Source: Nostoc sp. TCL26-01
GTDB lineage: Bacteria; Cyanobacteriota; Cyanobacteriia; Cyanobacteriales; Nostocaceae
Assembly (NCBI RefSeq): GCF_013393945.1
Contig: NZ_CP040297.1
Location: forward strand, 1,206,001 to 1,270,000
Length of the DNA stretch: 64,000 nt
Direction: 5' to 3'
Under the pieces are notes generated by a model. That model saw only the letters and a list, made by a program, of their open reading frames with translations, searched no databases and had not been told where the DNA came from. Within the stretch, counting starts at the first letter, position 1, and the number at the start of each line of letters is the position of its first letter. This document shows positions 17,156 to 25,870 of this stretch, one piece after another. A program made the position numbers and the translations under genes.

Positions 17156-18289
17156 ATGATTGAATACCTAATTTTTCTCGCAATTTCTACAGCCGTTTTC
17201 GCCCTGTTTGGTTTAGGACTGAATTTACAGTGGGGTTTTACAGGGTTAATTAACTTTGGTCATATTGCTTTTATGACTTTGGGTGCTTACACCACGGTGT
17301 TGTTAAGCCTCAAGGGTGTGCCTTTATTTATATCGGCTATTGTGGGGGCAATTGTCGCTGCTTTGTTGGGGTTGGTGATTGGGTTTGCGACTTTGCGTTT
17401 AAGGGAAGATTATCTAGCGATTGTGACGATTGGCACAGGGGAACTGATCCGGTTGGTGGTGAATAATCAGGAATTACCGGTGGGTGATGCTTGGGTGTCT
17501 GGGGCGTTTGGTGTGCAAAGTTATCCCATCCCTTTGTCAACAGAACCAAATTTATTCTGGCGATTTTTAATGATTGGGTTGTTGACGCTGCTATTTGCTG
17601 TAACTGTTTTCTCTTTGTGGGGGTGGATTCGTCGCGCGCAGAAGTCGCGGGTGACTGATACGCTGCACAAATCTAGTAGCCAGCAAGAGTTTGTTTCTCG
17701 TTTGGGAGTGGGAATTGTTTTAGGATTGTTGGCAACAGCCATTTATATTTCTGGTGTGATTACCCTGTACAATTACATTCCCAAAGCAGGTTTGATGCTA
17801 GTATCTTTGCTAGTTCTGGGTTTTGTCTTCTGGCGCTTGGAATATCTAGTGCGATCGCCTTGGGGTCGAGTCCTCAAAGCTATCCGTGAAGATGAAGAAA
17901 TCCCCAAAGCTATGGGAAAAAATGTTTTTTGGTATAAACTTCAATCTCTCATGCTAGGGGGTGCGATCGCTGGAGTGGCTGGTGCTTTCTTCGCTTGGCA
18001 AATTAGCGCTATTTACCCCGATAATTTCCAACCCCAACTGACCTTTGACTCTTGGATTATGGTCATTCTCGGCGGTTCTGGGAATAACATCGGCACAATT
18101 TTAGGCGCAGTCATTTATTTTGCCTATGATGCGATTACCCGCGAAGTTTTACCAAAAATCGTCCCCCTTGATGAAGCCAGGTTGGGTGCATTTCGCATCA
18201 TGGTGATTGGTCTAATTTTGATGGTGCTGATGATTTGGCGACCTCAAGGTATCTTAGGGAAAAAGGAGGAACTCACCCTTGGTAAATAA
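17156..18289 (+). CDS. livM: Branched-chain/neutral amino acid ABC transporter permease (LivM type)
   Basis: A 377-residue inner-membrane permease with eight to ten helices. The LivM signature is clear: GLGLNLQWGFTGLINFGHIA, ATLRLREDYLAIVTIG, and the cytoplasmic coupling loop AIREDEEIPKAMGKN. In cyanobacteria such permeases belong to Nat-type uptake systems that also recapture amino acids leaked from cells and heterocysts. The ATG at 17156 lies at the edge of the STRR array and has no clear Shine-Dalgarno. The gene overlaps livG by 11 bases. A LivH partner and a binding protein are not in this cluster; a candidate binding lipoprotein lies at 29403. Confidence 0.92.
   Translation: MIEYLIFLAISTAVFALFGLGLNLQWGFTGLINFGHIAFMTLGAYTTVLLSLKGVPLFISAIVGAIVAALLGLVIGFATLRLREDYLAIVTIGTGELIRLVVNNQELPVGDAWVSGAFGVQSYPIPLSTEPNLFWRFLMIGLLTLLFAVTVFSLWGWIRRAQKSRVTDTLHKSSSQQEFVSRLGVGIVLGLLATAIYISGVITLYNYIPKAGLMLVSLLVLGFVFWRLEYLVRSPWGRVLKAIREDEEIPKAMGKNVFWYKLQSLMLGGAIAGVAGAFFAWQISAIYPDNFQPQLTFDSWIMVILGGSGNNIGTILGAVIYFAYDAITREVLPKIVPLDEARLGAFRIMVIGLILMVLMIWRPQGILGKKEELTLGK
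18263..18269 (+). promoter_or_regulatory. Ribosome binding site that fixes a TTG start for livG
   Basis: AAGGAGG at 18263-18269 lies nine bases before TTG at 18279. No ATG occurs nearby in frame, so this site supports the rare TTG start inside the end of livM. Confidence 0.7.
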
Positions 18290-19061
18290 CCAGTCATGCC
18301 CTGTGCCTTTATTAGCAGCTACCGGACTTTGTAAAAGTTTCGGCGGGATCAAAGCTGTGAAGGAGGCAAAAATCGAAGTTGCTCAAGGTAGCATTACTGG
18401 CTTGATTGGCCCCAATGGTGCTGGTAAAACTACTTTATTTAATTTACTTTCCAATTTCATCCGCCCAGACAAAGGACGTGTCGTTTTTGACGGCGAACCC
18501 ATTCAGCACTTACAACCGCATCAAATTGCCCAACAAGGAATGGTGCGGACTTTTCAGGTAGCCCGCACCTTATCGCGGTTGTCGGTGTTAGAAAATATGC
18601 TACTGGCAGCCCAAAAACAAACTGGGGAGAATTTTTGGCAGGTGCAGTTACAACCGCACGTAGTTGCTAAGGAAGAAAAGCAATTGCAAGAACGCGCGAT
18701 GTTTTTGTTAGAGTCTGTGGGTTTGGCACAAAAAGCTCATGAATATGCTGGTGGTTTATCTGGTGGACAACGCAAGCTGCTAGAAATGGGTAGGGCTTTG
18801 ATGACGAACCCCAAGTTGATTTTGCTGGATGAACCAGCCGCCGGCGTGAACCCCAGATTAATTGATGATATTTGCGATCGCATTATTACTTGGAATCGCC
18901 AAGAAGGCATGACTTTCTTAATTATTGAACATAACATGGACGTGATCATGTCTTTGTGCGATCGCGTGTGGGTACTAGCTGAAGGACAGAATCTAGCCGA
19001 TGGTACACCACCAGAAATTCAAAGTAATTCCCAAGTTTTAGAAGCTTATTTAGGGAAATAA
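18279..19061 (+). CDS. livG: Branched-chain amino acid ABC transporter ATPase (LivG type)
   Basis: A 260-residue ATPase. Walker A is GPNGAGKTT, the signature is LSGGQRKLLEMGRAL, Walker B is LILLDEPAAGVNP and the switch His is in IIEHNMDV. The LivG-type tail ends in VLEAYLGK. It pairs with the LivM permease to import neutral or branched-chain amino acids. The start is TTG at 18279, supported by AAGGAGG nine bases upstream; it overlaps livM. A GTG 27 bases downstream is a weaker alternative. Confidence 0.95.
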   Translation: MVNNQSCPVPLLAATGLCKSFGGIKAVKEAKIEVAQGSITGLIGPNGAGKTTLFNLLSNFIRPDKGRVVFDGEPIQHLQPHQIAQQGMVRTFQVARTLSRLSVLENMLLAAQKQTGENFWQVQLQPHVVAKEEKQLQERAMFLLESVGLAQKAHEYAGGLSGGQRKLLEMGRALMTNPKLILLDEPAAGVNPRLIDDICDRIITWNRQEGMTFLIIEHNMDVIMSLCDRVWVLAEGQNLADGTPPEIQSNSQVLEAYLGK

Positions 19062-19085
19062 AGGCTAGAGGCTAGCCCCTAACCT

Positions 19086-19667
19086 CTATATTCGCCAATA
19101 AACTCCATCCTCTCGTTGCATTAACTGATAACCAATCAACTCGCGTCTTAGTGTGGCGTAGTCTGGATGGTAGCGCTTGAGGATGTTGTTAACTTCACGT
19201 TCGGGATATTTGATTTCCCACTCAAATTTACTAGCTAACCACTTGAGAATGACCAAACGTTTTTTACGGCTGGCCGGAATTTCTTTAAGTCGCTGAATTC
19301 CTTCTGTAGTACCGGGTTCTATTTCCAGATAATTTTGTAACACCTTACTTTCCCAAGCTTCAGTATCTACATCGTCTACTAAAGAAGCTATTCTCTCTGG
19401 AGTCAAAATTTCCTTACTCATAGTTTGTAAGACTTCACTGTCTAGTTGATATATCCGGCTATTACCCTCTGGACGCATTGTCACTAAGTTTAGTTCTCTC
19501 AGTTTTGCCAGATGATGAGAAACAGTAGGTTCTTTGAGTTGCATAAGTACCGCCAATTCTTCGACGCTGCACTCCTGATTTGCTAAAATCCCTAAAATCT
19601 TCAATCGGCTTTCGTCAGCCAATGCTTTGAAAAATTGCAGTAGGGTCTGAAATTGTTCTTTGTTCAT
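19086..19667 (-). CDS. ArsR-family transcriptional regulator with DUF2087-like C-terminus
   Basis: A 193-residue regulator. Residues 1-85 form an ArsR winged helix (FFKALADESRLKILGILANQ, then EPTVSHHLAKLRELNLV). Residues about 125-193 resemble DUF2087 (KRLVILKWLASKFEWEIKYP, VNNILKRYHPDYATLRREL). No metal-binding Cys pair is seen in the recognition region, so the signal is unlikely to be a typical ArsR metal. It converges on livG. A 34-bp inverted repeat just upstream is a good operator candidate for self-control. Confidence 0.88.
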   Translation of the reverse strand: MNKEQFQTLLQFFKALADESRLKILGILANQECSVEELAVLMQLKEPTVSHHLAKLRELNLVTMRPEGNSRIYQLDSEVLQTMSKEILTPERIASLVDDVDTEAWESKVLQNYLEIEPGTTEGIQRLKEIPASRKKRLVILKWLASKFEWEIKYPEREVNNILKRYHPDYATLRRELIGYQLMQREDGVYWRI

Positions 19668-19682
19668 AATTTGTTATAATCG

Positions 19683-19716
19683 ATTCGATCTCAATCTAAT
19701 TAGAGCTGGATCGAAT
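19683..19716. promoter_or_regulatory. Candidate operator of the ArsR-type regulator
   Basis: ATTCGATC at 19683-19690 is repeated in reverse as GATCGAAT at 19709-19716, 16-33 bases upstream of the regulator start. The spacing and symmetry fit a dimeric winged-helix repressor. Binding is inferred. Confidence 0.5.
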
Positions 19717-19839
19717 TACCGATGCTGCCTTCGTCTGATGCAGCACAAGCTCTGCTTGGTTTAATTGTGAATTAATGTTAATTTTGCGATTTGTTGTGAG
19801 AAAAGTTGAGTTTTCTTAAGTTGTTCTTTACATTTTGAT

Positions 19840-20058
19840 ATGTTGAAATTTCTATCGCACCGTAGAAGAAGAAATCAGAGTATGCCTAGACAAGGTACTT
19901 CGCTTGTCCAAGCTGCTCGATTTTTGGGGATGGATCAAAGCTCTCTGTATATGGCTCTGCAAAAAGGACAAATTCCCACTCACAGGAGTAATGGACGGAC
20001 GGTAATTAGTCAGGGTGCTTTGTTAGACTACCAAGCTAGAACCAGAAAACTCTACTGA
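19840..20058 (+). CDS. Small excisionase-like HTH protein
   Basis: A 72-residue protein whose core, SLVQAARFLGMDQSSLYMAL, followed by GQIPTHRSNGRTVI, is the MerR/excisionase-type DNA-binding fold (a helix pair plus a small wing). Such short proteins act as DNA-binding regulators or excisionases. The ATG at 19882 (MPRQGTSL) may be the real start, as the first 14 residues are basic and low in information. It is divergent from the ArsR gene. No integrase is nearby. Confidence 0.65.
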   Translation: MLKFLSHRRRRNQSMPRQGTSLVQAARFLGMDQSSLYMALQKGQIPTHRSNGRTVISQGALLDYQARTRKLY

Positions 20059-20059
20059 G

Positions 20060-20135
20060 TTGGTCATTGGTCATTGGTCAATAGTCAATAGTCAATAGTC
20101 AATAGTCAATAGTCAATAGTCATTGGTCATTAGTG
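20060..20135. repeat. STRR array (ggtcatt / agtcaat)
   Basis: Tandem ggtcatt and agtcaat heptamers follow the excisionase-like gene. They are the reverse complements of the ctaatga/ctattga units found before livM. Confidence 0.85.
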
Positions 20136-20150
20136 TTGAGTGAAGTTGAC

Positions 20151-20303
20151 TCATATGTTGCACCAAGCGACTAGAAGTCGCAGCTACACAGACAAAACCC
20201 GCCTACGCGAGTTAAAAGCTTGATTTTACGTTAGTCAGCCTTCACGGACTTGGTTGGTATCGCCGCGATGTCTAATCGCTAGGGCTGGATGCAAGACGTG
20301 AGT
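20151..20303. repeat. Dispersed MITE-like repeat, copy 2
   Basis: A 150-bp element with imperfect terminal inverted repeats: the left end actcatatgttgcacc pairs with the right end gatgcaagacgtgagt. It contains gcgactagaagtcgc and the AACCCGCCTACGCG hairpin. Copies lie at 12877 and 25711. All three lie between convergent genes. Confidence 0.8.
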
Positions 20304-20326
20304 TGACTTAATTATGACTAGCAATT

Positions 20327-21748
20327 TCACAATAACGCTGCGAGAATTTGGTCAAAATCGCGTCTGTATACCTGTTGACTATAATGCCGCCAGTCTTGAT
20401 GTGAAGAATAGGGATATCGTTCTAAGGTTGCCTGTTGTACATAAGCCATTAATGGACGACGCAGTGACTCATATTTCTGGAAGGCTCTTATTATGGCTGG
20501 TTTGTCGTCCCAGTTATGCTCCTTGGCAATTTTAGCAATTACTGTAACTAGAGCGATCGCATCTTCCAATCCTTGATTAGCTCCTTGTGCCATAAATGGA
20601 GGCATTCCATGTGCTGCATCACCGGCTAAGACAACTCTACCTACACTCCAAGGAGGTTGAATTTGCTGAGATTCATCATCGGCAATATTTACCCGGTGAA
20701 TGTAATAGGGACGCTGCTGCATATTATGAGGGGGAGATAAATGCACTAGCTGCTTGAGTGCATTAGCAAATCCTGCTTTCTCCAATGCTTGCAAAGCTAT
20801 TTCAATTAATGAATTTCCCGACTGATTTTGTAGTGATGCTAAACTTACAGCCAGATGTATCAGATATCCATATTCACCACTTGCATTACGGAATAACATC
20901 ATTCTGGTATCTTCTACATCACCCACAGAGTTTTTAGAAGATTCATCATGACAGATAGTAATAATGGGAGAGTTTTGTAAAAATTTATCAGCAATTTCTA
21001 CTTGCAATTCATGAGGAATATCGACTATTTGCCGACAAGATATAGCTGCATATCCAGAATATTCTGGTTGAGCAAAATCTTGATATGGGCTATCTTGGTA
21101 AATTACTCGGCGCATAGTAGAATTAATCCCATCTGCGGCAACAATTAGTTTAGCGCGGAAAGATTTTGTCACTGTTTGCGGAGAAACATTTTCGGAATTT
21201 TGCCCTTTTTCCTCATTCCAGTAGGCATAGGGATTCGCTGCTATCGATGTGTCAGATACACAATCAATCCTGACACATTCATTCTCTGGCTCATCGACAA
21301 CATGAATACAACGGTGATTTGCTTTCACTCTATCTTCAGGAAGTTGCTGTCTTAAAGTGGTTTGCAAAACATACCAAGGAATTGACACTCGACCTTCACC
21401 ATAATCTTGCAACCATTCATCAAAACTCAGAGAAATAGAGCGAATTGTTTCTCCTTGCAAGTTTTTAAAAGACCATTGAGGAGTCTTTTTTTCTTGACTA
21501 ATTAATTGTTGAGAATTGAAAAAATCAAAAGCAGCATTTTTCACTGCTGCATAGGCATCAGTATCTATATATTTGAGAGATTTTAACCCATTAGGTAAAA
21601 GATCCAAAACTTGACCAACCTGACGAAAAGCACGAGTTTGATCTAATACCAAAATATTTTCAATTCCCCGCTTGCGTAAGCCAAGAGCAGTTGCCAATCC
21701 AACAGGCCCAGCACCGACTATCACAACATCATAAATATCAAATGACAT
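20327..21748 (-). CDS. FAD-dependent monooxygenase (UbiH/PHBH type)
   Basis: A 473-residue flavoprotein hydroxylase. The Rossmann motif GAGPVGLATAL is at 12-22, the mid-protein DG motif is AADGINSTMRR, and the ribityl-binding motif is GDAAHGMPPFMAQGANQGLE. This is the class A aromatic hydroxylase pattern, with NAD(P)H and O2 as cosubstrates. The substrate cannot be told from sequence. There is no operon partner; the dispersed repeat copy 2 lies just after the stop. Confidence 0.87.
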   Translation of the reverse strand: MSFDIYDVVIVGAGPVGLATALGLRKRGIENILVLDQTRAFRQVGQVLDLLPNGLKSLKYIDTDAYAAVKNAAFDFFNSQQLISQEKKTPQWSFKNLQGETIRSISLSFDEWLQDYGEGRVSIPWYVLQTTLRQQLPEDRVKANHRCIHVVDEPENECVRIDCVSDTSIAANPYAYWNEEKGQNSENVSPQTVTKSFRAKLIVAADGINSTMRRVIYQDSPYQDFAQPEYSGYAAISCRQIVDIPHELQVEIADKFLQNSPIITICHDESSKNSVGDVEDTRMMLFRNASGEYGYLIHLAVSLASLQNQSGNSLIEIALQALEKAGFANALKQLVHLSPPHNMQQRPYYIHRVNIADDESQQIQPPWSVGRVVLAGDAAHGMPPFMAQGANQGLEDAIALVTVIAKIAKEHNWDDKPAIIRAFQKYESLRRPLMAYVQQATLERYPYSSHQDWRHYSQQVYRRDFDQILAALL

Positions 21749-21863
21749 AGCTTAAGAGAAAATAGGGCATTTAGTCAGCATAAATTAAATATCTAAAGTT
21801 GAGATCAGCCTTAATCAAGAATTTTGTTCTTGGCTCTATCGTCTTGTAGCTTCTCGCGTTGAG

Positions 21864-22105
21864 TTCTGAGGTTGAAGAATCGCACTTTTAACTCAAACTT
21901 TCACCTTCGGAAGTCAAATGATGGTGTTCTGAGCTTGAAAAATCGCACTTTTTACACAAACTTTCGTGTTCAGAAGTCAAATGATGGTGTTTTGAGCTTG
22001 AAGAATCGCACTTTTAACTCAAGCTTTCGTGTTCAGAAGTCAAATGATGGTGTTCTGAGCTTGAAAAATCGCACTTTTTACACAAAACTTAGCTTTCGGA
22101 AGTAT
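21864..22105 (+). repeat. 63-bp tandem repeat, about four copies
   Basis: Units start at 21864, 21927, 21990 and 22053 (the last partial and diverged). Each is 63 bp, so an open frame runs through them encoding a 21-residue repeat of the type KNRTFxxxFRVQKSNDGVLS. The unit alternates in detail: copies 1 and 3 share aactcaa, copies 2 and 4 share tacacaa. It lies in the 441-bp gap before the LRR-Roc gene. Whether it is translated is unknown; I treat it as a repeat. Confidence 0.8.
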
Positions 22106-22189
22106 AACTACGTCAGATGCAACTGTTTATACAGGTTAAATTATTAATTAACTTGATTTTACTGGTGCGATCGCCAAATAATCCTGCTC

Positions 22190-25009
22190 ATGAGTAACCA
22201 AGAACTGCTGCAAATTATCGAACAAGCTGCCAGAGATAACGTGACAGAGTTAGACCTTTCTAATAAAGAGTTAACAACGTTGCCGCCGGAAATTGGACAA
22301 CTTAGTCAGATGCGATCGCTCGACCTCCGTTTCAATCAACTGAGTAGTCTGCTACCAGAATTTGGACAACTCACCAACCTGCAATCGCTCGACCTCAGAA
22401 GTAATCAACTGAGCAGTCTACCACCAGAATTTGGACAACTCACCAACCTGCAATCGCTCGACCTCAGAAGCAATCAACTGAGGACTCTGCCACCAGAATT
22501 TGGACAACTCACCAACTTGCAATCGCTCTACCTCAGCAGTAATCAACTGAGCAGTCTACCACCAGAATTTGGACAACTCACCAACCTGCAATCGCTCTAC
22601 CTCAGTAGCAATCCACTGAGCAGTCTGCCACTGGAAATTGTTCAACTCACCAAGCTGCAATCGCTCTACCTCAGTAGTAATCAACTGAGCAGTCTGCCAC
22701 CGGAAATTGTCCAACTCACCAACCTGCAATCGCTCAATCTCAGAAGTAATAAACTGAGCAGTCTGCCACCGGAAATTGTCCAACTCACCAACCTGCGATC
22801 GCTCAACCTCAACAGTAATAAACTGAGCAGTCTGCCACCGGAAATTGTCCAACTCACCAACCTGCGATCGCTCGACCTCAACGGTAATAAACTGAGCAGT
22901 CTGCCACCGGAAATTGGACAACTCACCAACCTGCGATCGCTCGACCTCAACAGTAATAAACTGAGCAGTCTGCCACCGGAAATTGGACAACTCACCAAAC
23001 TGAAATCGCTCAATCTCAAAAGTAATCCGCTTGAATCACCTCCACCAGAAATACTTAAAGATGGGTTAAAAGCAATTTTGAACTTTTACAGACAACAGCT
23101 AGAACAAGAAACTGATCACATCTACGAAGCAAAGTTACTCATCATAGGAGAAGGTGGTGCAGGTAAAACTACCCTAGCTCAAAAAATTCAAAACACAAAT
23201 TATCAACTACAAGCAGATGAAAAATCTACCGAGGGTATTGATGTTATTCAATGGAAATTTCCACTAGATAAAGATAGGGAATTTCAGATTAATATATGGG
23301 ACTTTGGAGGACAAGAAATTTACCACTCTACTCACCAGTTTTTTCTCACTAAACGCTCACTTTATGTTGTGGTCGCAGATACTCGTAAAGAAGACACAGA
23401 TTTTTACTATTGGCTGAATGTTGTAGAATTACTAAGTGATAATAGTCCTATATTAATTATCAAAAATGAAAAGCAAGATCGTAAACGAGATATAAATGAG
23501 AGAAATTTAAAAGCTAATTTTACCAACTTTAAAGAAACACTATCTACAAACTTTGCGACAAATCGTGGCTTACAAGAAATCCTGAACAAAATTAAATATT
23601 ATATTAGCAACCTACCTCATGTAGGTGTAGAACTACCTAAAAATTGGATTAAAGTACGAGAAGCTTTAGAGCTTGATAAACATGAATATATTGGTTTGGA
23701 AGAATATCTAGATATTTGCCAAAAACATGGTTTTACTAATCAGGAGGATAAACTCCAACTTAGCGGATATCTTCACGATTTAGGCGTATGCTTACATTTT
23801 CAAGATGATGACTTACTCAGAAAAACTGTAATTCTCAAACCAACTTGGGGAACAGATGCAGTTTACAAAGTATTAGATAACCCACAAGTTATTCAAAACA
23901 ATGGTCAATTCACACGCAATGATTTAGCAAATATTTGGCGTGATAACAAATATGCCAATATGCTCCCAGAATTGTTGCAATTAATGATGAAATTTAAACT
24001 ATGCTATGAAATTCCCAGTTGTCCTGGTACTTATATCGCACCTCAATTACTCTCTGCAAATCAACCTGAATATAACTGGGATGATTCTGATAACCTGATT
24101 CTGCGCTACAGTTATGAATTTATGCCCAAGGGTATTTTAAGCCGCTTCATCGTAGAGACACACCGTTTTATTGAACAACAAACTCTTGTTTGGAAAACTG
24201 GTGTTGTTCTCAACAAAGACAACAGCCGTGCAGAAGTAATTGAACATTATCATCAAAGAGAAATTAAAATTCGTGTTGCCGGAAATCGTAAGCAGGAATT
24301 GCTAGCAATCATTAGGCATGAACTAGAAAAAATTCACAATTCTTACGAACGCCTGCAATATAAAGAACTTGTTCCCTGTAACTGTGAAGAATGTAAGGAT
24401 AGTCAAGTACCTCATGCCTATCCCTTGGACGTGTTACATAATTCTTTGAATGTTAAGAATTATCAAATACAATGCCAAAAAAGCTTTCTGATGGTAGATG
24501 TACTTAGATTAATTGACGATGTTTTAACAACAAATCAAGATATACAAAGCACATTTAAACCTATGACTAGAAATCAAGTTTTTATCAGCTATAGCCATCA
24601 AGATCAAGAGTGGCTGACTAAACTACAGACGCACTTAAAACCTATGATTCGCAACCAAACATTAGTAGCCTGGGATGATACAAAAATCAAACCTGGTGCT
24701 AAGTGGCGTATAGAGATTAAAGATGCTTTAGCAGCAGCAAAAGTGGCAGTTTTAATGGTCAGCCCAAACTTTTTAGCATCAGATTTTATTGCTGATAATG
24801 AATTACCACCTTTGTTGAATGCGGCTGAAGCAGAAGGACTGACAATTATTTGGATACCTTTAAGTTTTAGCTCTTACGAAGAAACTGAAATTGCCGAGTA
24901 TCAGGCAGCACACGAGCCGAAAAATCCTTTAAAGAAGCTCAGTGAATCAGAATTAGATGAGGCATTAGTTAATATATGTAAGAAAATTAAAGTAGCAGTC
25001 AATAGTTAA
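22190..25009 (+). CDS. LRR-Roc-COR-TIR protein (bacterial Roco, immune-receptor-like)
   Basis: A 939-residue multidomain protein. Residues about 18-290 hold twelve 23-residue leucine-rich repeats of the form LxSLxLxSNxLSSLPPEIxQLTN. A Roc GTPase domain follows, with Walker A GEGGAGKTT at 320-328, DFGGQE at 371-376 and KNEKQD at 425-430. The COR region spans about 490-780 and contains a CNCEEC cysteine cluster. The C-terminal TIR domain (about 795-935) starts at VFISYSHQDQEW and has the putative NADase Glu871 in SPNFLASDFIADNELPPL. Roco proteins are dimeric GTPases. A C-terminal TIR suggests NAD+ cleavage or signalling once the LRRs sense a trigger. The LRR DNA is nearly identical between units, so copy number may change by recombination. 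Confidence 0.9.
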   Translation: MSNQELLQIIEQAARDNVTELDLSNKELTTLPPEIGQLSQMRSLDLRFNQLSSLLPEFGQLTNLQSLDLRSNQLSSLPPEFGQLTNLQSLDLRSNQLRTLPPEFGQLTNLQSLYLSSNQLSSLPPEFGQLTNLQSLYLSSNPLSSLPLEIVQLTKLQSLYLSSNQLSSLPPEIVQLTNLQSLNLRSNKLSSLPPEIVQLTNLRSLNLNSNKLSSLPPEIVQLTNLRSLDLNGNKLSSLPPEIGQLTNLRSLDLNSNKLSSLPPEIGQLTKLKSLNLKSNPLESPPPEILKDGLKAILNFYRQQLEQETDHIYEAKLLIIGEGGAGKTTLAQKIQNTNYQLQADEKSTEGIDVIQWKFPLDKDREFQINIWDFGGQEIYHSTHQFFLTKRSLYVVVADTRKEDTDFYYWLNVVELLSDNSPILIIKNEKQDRKRDINERNLKANFTNFKETLSTNFATNRGLQEILNKIKYYISNLPHVGVELPKNWIKVREALELDKHEYIGLEEYLDICQKHGFTNQEDKLQLSGYLHDLGVCLHFQDDDLLRKTVILKPTWGTDAVYKVLDNPQVIQNNGQFTRNDLANIWRDNKYANMLPELLQLMMKFKLCYEIPSCPGTYIAPQLLSANQPEYNWDDSDNLILRYSYEFMPKGILSRFIVETHRFIEQQTLVWKTGVVLNKDNSRAEVIEHYHQREIKIRVAGNRKQELLAIIRHELEKIHNSYERLQYKELVPCNCEECKDSQVPHAYPLDVLHNSLNVKNYQIQCQKSFLMVDVLRLIDDVLTTNQDIQSTFKPMTRNQVFISYSHQDQEWLTKLQTHLKPMIRNQTLVAWDDTKIKPGAKWRIEIKDALAAAKVAVLMVSPNFLASDFIADNELPPLLNAAEAEGLTIIWIPLSFSSYEETEIAEYQAAHEPKNPLKKLSESELDEALVNICKKIKVAVNS

Positions 25010-25214
25010 ATATTTCATATCTTAACTTCGTGTCTTTGTGTCTCTGTAGTTAAATATACTTCTTTACCACAAAGGCACAAAAACACAGAGAAATTTGTCA
25101 TTATAAATGTTGTACATCATCCTGAGCGCTTGTGAATTATCAGAATGAATAGGATATATCAATTTTCAGGTTTTTAGTTGTAAGTAAAAAAGGGTTAATT
25201 AAGGATTTGTATAT

Positions 25215-25700
25215 ATGCTTAGTCGTGCAAATTTAGTGGCTTTAAGTCTAACAGGTTTAAGTTTTGTCACTGTCAATATGGCGACAGTTGTTGCAGGGGA
25301 ACCAATTATTGATAGAAATTGCCGCTTGTATCTAAGAAAGCCAGAAACTATCAGCAAAATTCCTCCAGAAAATCGGGGAACTGTATATTTTACTTCTAGC
25401 TTTAAGGCAAATAATCAAAAATACTTTTTGCAAGTGCTGAGATTTCCTGATTCTACACGGGTATTTTGTTTGTTAGGAACTAATCAGCAACCTAATCAAA
25501 GATTAACTCTATTGAACTTTATTCAAGATAAGCAGATTGAAAAAGTAGAAAAACTTGCTTCTCAAGAAGCTAAGTATATAGTTATAGTTAAAGGCGATAA
25601 CGATGAAGAGGTATTCAGAACTTTTTATAAATTAAATTTGAGTAATCCCAGTCAGCCACAGGTGACAACACTTGTTCAATTGTATAAAAAACCCTCTTAA
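25215..25700 (+). CDS. Secreted protein of unknown function, 161 aa
   Basis: A 161-residue protein with a signal peptide (cleavage near VVAGEP, residue 28) and a mainly beta-strand mature part of about 130 residues with two Cys (CRLYL and VFCLLG) that could form a disulfide. I do not recognise the family. An AAGG motif lies upstream of the ATG. It stands alone downstream of the Roco gene, 205 bp away, and ends at the dispersed repeat copy 3. Confidence 0.6.
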   Translation: MLSRANLVALSLTGLSFVTVNMATVVAGEPIIDRNCRLYLRKPETISKIPPENRGTVYFTSSFKANNQKYFLQVLRFPDSTRVFCLLGTNQQPNQRLTLLNFIQDKQIEKVEKLASQEAKYIVIVKGDNDEEVFRTFYKLNLSNPSQPQVTTLVQLYKKPS

Positions 25701-25710
25701 AACGGTTATC

Positions 25711-25838
25711 ACATCATATCTTGCACCAGGCGACTAGAAGTCGCGGCTACACAGACAAAACCCGCCTACGCGGGTTAAAGGCTTGGTTTTACGTTAGTCC
25801 GCGATTTCTAATCGCTAGGTCTAGATGCAAGATGTGAG
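25711..25838. repeat. Dispersed MITE-like repeat, copy 3
   Basis: The most symmetrical copy: atcttgcaccaggcgactag at the left pairs imperfectly with the right end atctagatgcaagatgtgag read in reverse. The central hairpin is AACCCGCCTACGCGGGTT. It lies between the convergent secreted-protein gene and the rluA-like gene. Confidence 0.8.
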
Positions 25839-25870
25839 TCACGGCGTAAATCATTCTTTACTGATAACTG

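Noticed and set aside
21864..22105. Possible CRISPR-like array before the Roco gene
   Set aside because: Units of 63 bp are contiguous and nearly identical throughout, without variable spacers.
22556..23019. Repetitive antisense frames over the LRR region
   Set aside because: They mirror the 69-bp LRR repeats of the plus-strand gene and have no independent support.
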